In this document: in pieces, positions 41,238 to 45,905 of the stretch | Numbering within the stretch: the first letter of the stretch is position 1 | Layout: each line of letters opens with the position of its first letter | Notes under the pieces: generated by a model | What the model saw: the letters and a program-made list of their open reading frames with translations, nothing else | Told to the model about the DNA's origin: nothing | Databases searched by the model: none | Translations under genes and position numbers: made by a program | Origin: Methanothrix sp. | GTDB lineage: Archaea > Halobacteriota > Methanosarcinia > Methanotrichales > Methanotrichaceae | Assembly: GCA_026394555.1 (NCBI GenBank) | Contig: JAPKXZ010000003.1 | Location: 1-45,905 of the forward strand | DNA: 45,905 nucleotides | Direction of reading: 5' to 3'

Positions 41238-42932
41238 ATGTCGGAGAATAAGAGTTTAGTTGAAGATGGAAATGATCTCATCCCAGCCAGCATGCTGGCC
41301 GCTTTCGCATACTGTCCGCGGCTCTGCTACCTGCAGTTTGTGCAGGGCGAGTTTTTGGACAGCGCCGAGCTGGCCGACGGCAGATTCCAGCACCGCTGGA
41401 TAGACGCAGAGCAGGATGCCGTGCCGGAGGACTTTGTGCCCTTCCACGCCCGCTCCGTCTCGCTCTCCGCTCCGCGAGAAGGGGTGTGCTGTCGCATCGA
41501 TCTGCTGGAGGGCGACGGCCAGGTCGTCACGCCGGTGGAGTACAAGAGAGGCGAGGCGCCCAAGACCCAGGCGGGCCTGTACGAGCCGCACCTGATGCAA
41601 CTGGCTGCGCAGTGCCTGGCCCTGCGGGAGAACGGCTTCTCCTGTGAAGAAGGCATGGTCTACTTCATCCGCTCCAAAGAAAGGGTCCCGGTGAAGTTCG
41701 ACGCAGCACTGATGGATAGAGCAAAGTCACTGTTAGCAGAGCTACGCAGCACGGTAGAGCGGGGCGAGATTCCCCCGCCTCTGCGCAGCAGCGCGCGCTG
41801 CGAGCGCTGCTCGCTGGCCGGAGTTTGCCTGCCCGATGAGGTGAACCTCTTGCGTGAGATGGAAGCAGAGAAAGCGCTGGAGGGCAAGCCAGAGGAAGAG
41901 AAGATCAGAATGCTGCTTGCCAGCCGGGACGATCAGGTGCCCGTTTACGTGGTCGGGCAGGGCAAGACGGTGCGTAAGCGTGGGGAGCGGCTGGAGGTCT
42001 GGTCTTATGAAGAGGGCAAGGTGAGCGAAGCCCGGATCAGGGAGATCTCCAAGGTCTGCCTTTACGGAGGTGCGGAGATCACCACTCCGGCCATGGTGGA
42101 GCTGATGCAGAGGAATGTGCCGGTGCTGCACTTCTCTCATGGCGGCTGGTTTCTGGGCATCTGTCAGGGCATGAGCCACAAGAATGTGCTCTTGCGCATC
42201 AAGCAGTTCTCGTGGGCCGGGGATGAGGAGAAGTCGCTATCAATTGCCCGGAAAATCGTAGCCGCGAAGATTGAGAACTCTAGAATTCGGTTACGTAGAT
42301 ATGATCCTGATGTTTCGAACCAGGTGCTGGAATCGCTGGCCAATCTCGCTAAGGATGCTGAGAATGCCTCCAGCCGGCAGAGCTTGCTGGGAATGGAGGG
42401 TGCAGCCGCCGCGGCCTATTTCTCAAGGTTTGGCTCCCTGCTCAAAACGGACCCTGGAGATTTTTCCTTTGAGGGTAGGAACAAGAGGCCTCCTCGCGAT
42501 CCGGTGAATTCGGTCCTCTCTTACCTTTACGGCATCCTGGCCAAGGAGCTCTTCTCAACAGTTCTGGCGGCGGGCTTTGATCCTTACCTTGGATTTTACC
42601 ACCAGCCCAGGTATGGGCGACCGGCATTGGCTTTGGATATGATGGAGGAGTTTCGACCGGTAATTGCCGATGCCACAGCGCTCTCGCTCTTCAACAACGA
42701 AGAACTCACGGCCAAGGACTTCATCAGAACGGGCATCGGCATCTCCATAATGCCCGAGGCCAAACGAAAGGTTATCGCTGCATACGAGCACAGGATGCAG
42801 ACCGAGGTCACTCATCCCATTTTCGGCTACAAAGTGAGCTACAGACGGGTGCTTGAGGTGCAGTCGCGTCTCCTGGCGAGAGTTCTTTCCGGAGAGCTGA
42901 AAGAATATCCTGCATTTATTTCGAGGGGATAA
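41238..42932 (+). CDS. cas4-cas1: Cas4-Cas1 fusion, CRISPR adaptation nuclease/integrase
   Basis: 564 aa, AGGGGTG before the ATG. Cas4 part, residues 1-215: Cys26 in AFAYCPRLCYLQF, nuclease core VEYKRG (101-105), and CERCSLAGVC (188-197) completing the iron-sulfur site. Cas1 part from about 233: catalytic Glu387 in LLGMEGAAAAAYF, His455 in GFYHQPRYGRPALALD, and acidic residues in MMEEFRP (470-471). Cas4 trims prespacers and reads the PAM; Cas1 integrates them. The fusion is best known from type I-G (formerly I-U), but subtype needs effector genes, which are outside the window. Confidence 0.96.
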   Translation: MSENKSLVEDGNDLIPASMLAAFAYCPRLCYLQFVQGEFLDSAELADGRFQHRWIDAEQDAVPEDFVPFHARSVSLSAPREGVCCRIDLLEGDGQVVTPVEYKRGEAPKTQAGLYEPHLMQLAAQCLALRENGFSCEEGMVYFIRSKERVPVKFDAALMDRAKSLLAELRSTVERGEIPPPLRSSARCERCSLAGVCLPDEVNLLREMEAEKALEGKPEEEKIRMLLASRDDQVPVYVVGQGKTVRKRGERLEVWSYEEGKVSEARIREISKVCLYGGAEITTPAMVELMQRNVPVLHFSHGGWFLGICQGMSHKNVLLRIKQFSWAGDEEKSLSIARKIVAAKIENSRIRLRRYDPDVSNQVLESLANLAKDAENASSRQSLLGMEGAAAAAYFSRFGSLLKTDPGDFSFEGRNKRPPRDPVNSVLSYLYGILAKELFSTVLAAGFDPYLGFYHQPRYGRPALALDMMEEFRPVIADATALSLFNNEELTAKDFIRTGIGISIMPEAKRKVIAAYEHRMQTEVTHPIFGYKVSYRRVLEVQSRLLARVLSGELKEYPAFISRG

Positions 42933-42934
42933 TA

Positions 42935-43237
42935 TTGAGCGGACTTAATTATTTTGTAGTCAGCTATGACATCCGTGAGCAGAAGAGGCTTTGCAGGGTT
43001 CATCGGGCTATGAAAGGGTTTGGCGAGCCGGTGCACTACTCTGTTTTTCGCTGCGATCTCACACAACGAGGCAAGGTAGAGATGGTAGCTGCTCTCACCG
43101 ACTTGATCGCGGCGGATGAGGATAGGATTATGATAATCGATCTGGGTCCGGTGGATGGAAGGGTGGAAGAGAGGATTGAATTTCTGGGGGTGCATGCAGC
43201 TAAGAGAGAACAGGAAGGAAAGATTATTATAGTTTGA
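42935..43237 (+). CDS. cas2: Cas2
   Basis: 100 aa. TTG start with GAGGGGATAATA upstream, two bases after the cas4-cas1 stop. Ferredoxin-like fold: YFVVSYDIREQKRLCRVHRAM (first strand with the conserved Asp), GEPVHYSVFRCDLT, then RIMIIDLGP. Cas2 bridges two Cas1 dimers in the integration complex. Followed by the leader and array on the same strand. Confidence 0.95.
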   Translation: MSGLNYFVVSYDIREQKRLCRVHRAMKGFGEPVHYSVFRCDLTQRGKVEMVAALTDLIAADEDRIMIIDLGPVDGRVEERIEFLGVHAAKREQEGKIIIV

Positions 43238-43487
43238 AGCTGCAAAAGCATGCCAGTGGGTCCGGGAGGTAAATGGGCTATCAAAAGGCCCAGTATTACG
43301 AAAACTCCCGAGACGACATACGCACTTCTTAAAAACGTACGTATAGTTAACGAGGTTCGTGAAACGGCTCCGCATAACGATTAAGAGATGGATGTGGTGC
43401 AGACTATTTAGCATTATTCGAATAGTTAACAAACCTCGTGAAAAACATCACTTTGTCGATAGCAGTAAAGGCCGAAAAACGGCAGCT
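43238..43487 (+). promoter_or_regulatory. CRISPR leader with internal direct repeat
   Basis: 250 bases between cas2 and the first repeat, AT-rich. It contains two copies of ATAGTTAAC....TCGTGAAA (43343-43364 and 43422-43443, 18 of 22 identical, 79 bases apart), a palindrome ACGTACGT near 43335, and a hairpin GCCG-AAAAA-CGGC just before the array. A TATA-like CTATTTAG lies at about 43403. The direct repeats are candidate anchor sites for the integration complex. The array 3' handle ATTGAAAC supports transcription from here to the right. Confidence 0.75.
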
Positions 43488-43892
43488 ATTTCCATGACTG
43501 AAAAGTCGTGGCTCAATTGAAACCTGAGTTAACTTAGTGGAGAAGTTGAGTTCTCCAGTTAGCATTTCCATGACTGAAAAGTCGTGGCTCAATTGAAACT
43601 TTCTTTTTTCTCATCGGGGTTAGGCAGCATCAGTTCTTATTTCCATGACTGAAAAGTCGTGGCTCAATTGAAACCCAAAACTTATACTTATTTGGTGTTC
43701 CACGTTCTATATTTCCATGACTGAAAAGTCGTGGCTCAATTGAAACCGTTGTTTGCAAGCCCGTAACGAGGGCGTAAGCTGAGATTTCCATGACTGAAAA
43801 GTCGTGGCTCAATTGAAACGGTCTCAATTCCAATAACGAAGGCATCAAGATCCTTTATTTCCATGACTGAAAAGTCGTGGCTCAATTGAAAC

Positions 43893-43921
43893 ATAATGGG
43901 AGATATGCGCTCAATTGAAAC
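43893..43921 (+). repeat. Malformed CRISPR unit 1: spacer stub plus truncated repeat
   Basis: After a full repeat come 16 bases ATAATGGGAGATATGC, identical to the start of the spacer at 44217-44253, followed by GCTCAATTGAAAC, the last 13 bases of the repeat. A normal 39-base spacer then follows. The truncated repeat lacks the hairpin but keeps the 8-base handle. Confidence 0.92.
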
Positions 43922-45560
43922 TCCATTGTTGTAATTGCCACTCATGTAAAGCAGTCCAATATTTCCATGACTGAAAAGTCGTGGCTCAATTGAAACCCTG
44001 ATGGTTTTACCGACCGTTACCCCATCGTGAAATTTCCATGACTGAAAAGTCGTGGCTCAATTGAAACGTAATTTGCATTACCTTTTCATCAATTGGCGAT
44101 ACATTAATTTCCATGACTGAAAAGTCGTGGCTCAATTGAAACTCAGCGCGAACTTGAATGGTGCAATAACTATATCCGGTATTTCCATGACTGAAAAGTC
44201 GTGGCTCAATTGAAACATAATGGGAGATATGCTCCGCCTTCTGGATCATACTGATTTCCATGACTGAAAAGTCGTGGCTCAATTGAAACCACGATGTCTA
44301 CGACAATGCCGATCGCCGCCAAGGATCATTTCCATGACTGAAAAGTCGTGGCTCAATTGAAACATTAATTAGGATGGAAAAAATCCTTTAAACTACTAAA
44401 GAATTTCCATGACTGAAAAGTCGTGGCTCAATTGAAACACCAATCTGTAACCAAATGCATTCTTTGGTCCTACAAATTTCCATGACTGAAAAGTCGTGGC
44501 TCAATTGAAACCTTTTAAGTATCTCTTCATCTCTATTACCCCGGTGGGATTTCCATGACTGAAAAGTCGTGGCTCAATTGAAACTTGGTGTAATATATTT
44601 TGACTGGTTGAGTTCACTAACATTTCCATGACTGAAAAGTCGTGGCTCAATTGAAACATTCCATCATGAATGTCCGATGCTTCTCTAGTGCAATATTTCC
44701 ATGACTGAAAAGTCGTGGCTCAATTGAAACGCTCGGGGTTATCAATAACGAAAAGACCCCTTACCAGATTTATTTCCATGACTGAAAAGTCGTGGCTCAA
44801 TTGAAACAGCAATAGGGATTTTATTTCCATCTTCAGCCACCCCTATGATTTCCATGACTGAAAAGTCGTGGCTCAATTGAAACACGGCCTTCATCGCCTG
44901 GGGCGTAAACAGAATATCCCAATTTCCATGACTGAAAAGTCGTGGCTCAATTGAAACCCAGCTTCGGACCATCATGTTCACTGCTGCACCACTGGTATTT
45001 CCATGACTGAAAAGTCGTGGCTCAATTGAAACGCTTTATTTATATCGCTGCATATTGCTAGATTTATTTCATTCTCATTTCCATGACTGAAAAGTCGTGG
45101 CTCAATTGAAACCCATGCCTTGTCTCCTTGATCTACGTGGCAAGTCCAGGCATTTCCATGACTGAAAAGTCGTGGCTCAATTGAAACTTCGCCAAGCCTT
45201 TCTCGGTGAGAATCATCGCTCTGGAATTTCCATGACTGAAAAGTCGTGGCTCAATTGAAACCCTTCCTGCAATGGCAGAGGGCAATTATGGATTGGTAGC
45301 AATTTCCATGACTGAAAAGTCGTGGCTCAATTGAAACCGTATTTGGGTTTGAGTCGGCGCAGACTCTCTTTCGCGCCATTTCCATGACTGAAAAGTCGTG
45401 GCTCAATTGAAACCGCAACAAAGATAAATAGTGCAACAAGCACCCTTCCGATTTCCATGACTGAAAAGTCGTGGCTCAATTGAAACTCCCAGATCAACCA
45501 CAAGCCTACTACTACTAAGCCGACATTTCCATGACTGAAAAGTCGTGGCTCAATTGAAAC

Positions 45561-45588
45561 TCCCAGATCAACCTGGCTCAATTGAAAC
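45561..45588 (+). repeat. Malformed CRISPR unit 2: spacer stub plus truncated repeat
   Basis: TCCCAGATCAACC (13 bases) copies the start of the immediately preceding spacer (45487-45524) and is joined to TGGCTCAATTGAAAC, the last 15 bases of the repeat. A 39-base spacer follows. Same design as the unit at 43893. Confidence 0.92.
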
Positions 45589-45905
45589 TAATTCCACTTA
45601 CGCTTACTCTTTGCATATACTTTTCCTATTTCCATGACTGAAAAGTCGTGGCTCAATTGAAACTTAATTCCCTCGATCAACATCACCGACACCCTTTTAC
45701 ATTTCCATGACTGAAAAGTCGTGGCTCAATTGAAACCCCAGGTCAGAATCCTTTGAAGTCAAATCCGGAATTGATTTCCATGACTGAAAAGTCGTGGCTC
45801 AATTGAAACGCAGATTAAAGGCCGATTATCGGAATTGGATAGTTCCGATTTCCATGACTGAAAAGTCGTGGCTCAATTGAAACATCAATATCCACGACGC
45901 TACCA

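Larger units (their letters stand above)
43488..45905 (+). CRISPR. CRISPR array, 32 full 36-bp repeats, continues past window
   Basis: Repeats start at 43488, 43564, 43639 and then every 73-80 bases to 45848. Each starts ATTTCCATGACT and ends CTCAATTGAAAC, essentially identical throughout. CCATGACT and AGTCGTGG form an 8-bp stem (one G-U pair) capped by GAAA, leaving the 8-base 5' handle ATTGAAAC expected after Cas6 cleavage. Ordinary spacers are 35-44 bases, mostly 37-40. Two intervals are long (68 and 67 bases) because each contains a truncated repeat (43909-43921, 45574-45588). The last spacer is cut at 45905. Confidence 0.99.

Noticed and set aside
44808-44847. ATTTCCAT inside a spacer as a third truncated repeat
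   Set aside because: Only eight matching bases, normal 40-base spacer length and no stub of another spacer; chance match.
43630-45581. Minus-strand frames with repeating VSIEPRLFSHGN peptides
   Set aside because: Translations of the CRISPR repeats, not proteins.

Overview
The window looks like chromosomal DNA of an acetate-using methanogenic archaeon, most likely Methanothrix (Methanosaeta). This is inferred from two intact tandem AMP-forming acetyl-CoA synthetase genes plus the wreck of a third, archaeal BRE/TATA promoter elements, oligo-T terminators, an archaeal CobT-like (UPF0284) protein, an archaeal Prx6-type peroxiredoxin, an archaeal-type tRNA methylthiotransferase, and frequent TTG/GTG starts with strong Shine-Dalgarno sites. 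No rRNA or tRNA gene was recognised.

Region 1 (1-21.5 kb) is a metalloid and thiol-redox island. It holds four ArsR-type repressors and several efflux or permease genes: ACR3, two DUF318/ArsP-like permeases, and a CcdA/ArsG-like membrane protein. It also has an arsenate reductase (arsC), an arsenite chaperone (arsD) and an arsenite ATPase (arsA). arsA is frameshifted by an extra 25-base inverted copy that creates a perfect 57-bp palindrome. An arsE-F-G-D-A-like operon shares a promoter/operator-like element with the separate arsR at 6.5 kb. Intertwined with this are exported redox parts: three secreted tandem-rhodanese proteins, two CcdA-type membrane thiol carriers, thioredoxin-like proteins, a DGC zinc-binding protein, a ferredoxin and a Cys-rich mini-protein. 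The run arsR-permease-CcdA-thioredoxin-DGC-rhodanese-rhodanese(-ferredoxin), 21422 down to 15469, looks like one operon. It is the best candidate for an undescribed extracytoplasmic sulfur/metalloid relay.

Region 2 (21.5-29 kb) is mixed: a YkgJ-type Cys-cluster protein divergent from EngB, two FtsX/MacB-like permeases with no ATPase beside them, a Met-rich peroxiredoxin, a secreted TPR protein, a GNAT acetyltransferase overlapping a DUF2156 protein, and small unknowns.

Region 3 (29-34.5 kb) is the acs cluster: intact acs, an internally deleted acs pseudogene, intact acs, all on the minus strand. Each copy has a long upstream leader full of inverted repeats. Two leaders can be drawn as multi-stem, riboswitch-like folds ending just before the ribosome binding site. 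Transcription starts are unknown, so this is a proposal.

Region 4 (34.6-41.1 kb) is housekeeping: tRNA methylthiotransferase (MtaB type), an AI-2E/PerM-type transporter, a TrpD paralogue, a zinc alcohol-dehydrogenase-like enzyme, CobT-like UPF0284, and an acylphosphatase-fold/coiled-coil protein lacking the usual catalytic Arg.

Region 5 (41.2 kb to the end) is a CRISPR adaptation module: a Cas4-Cas1 fusion, Cas2, a leader with an internal direct repeat, and an array of 32 full 36-bp repeats running off the window. Two array units are malformed in the same way, each carrying the start of another spacer joined to the last 13-15 bases of a repeat. No interference genes are in the window.
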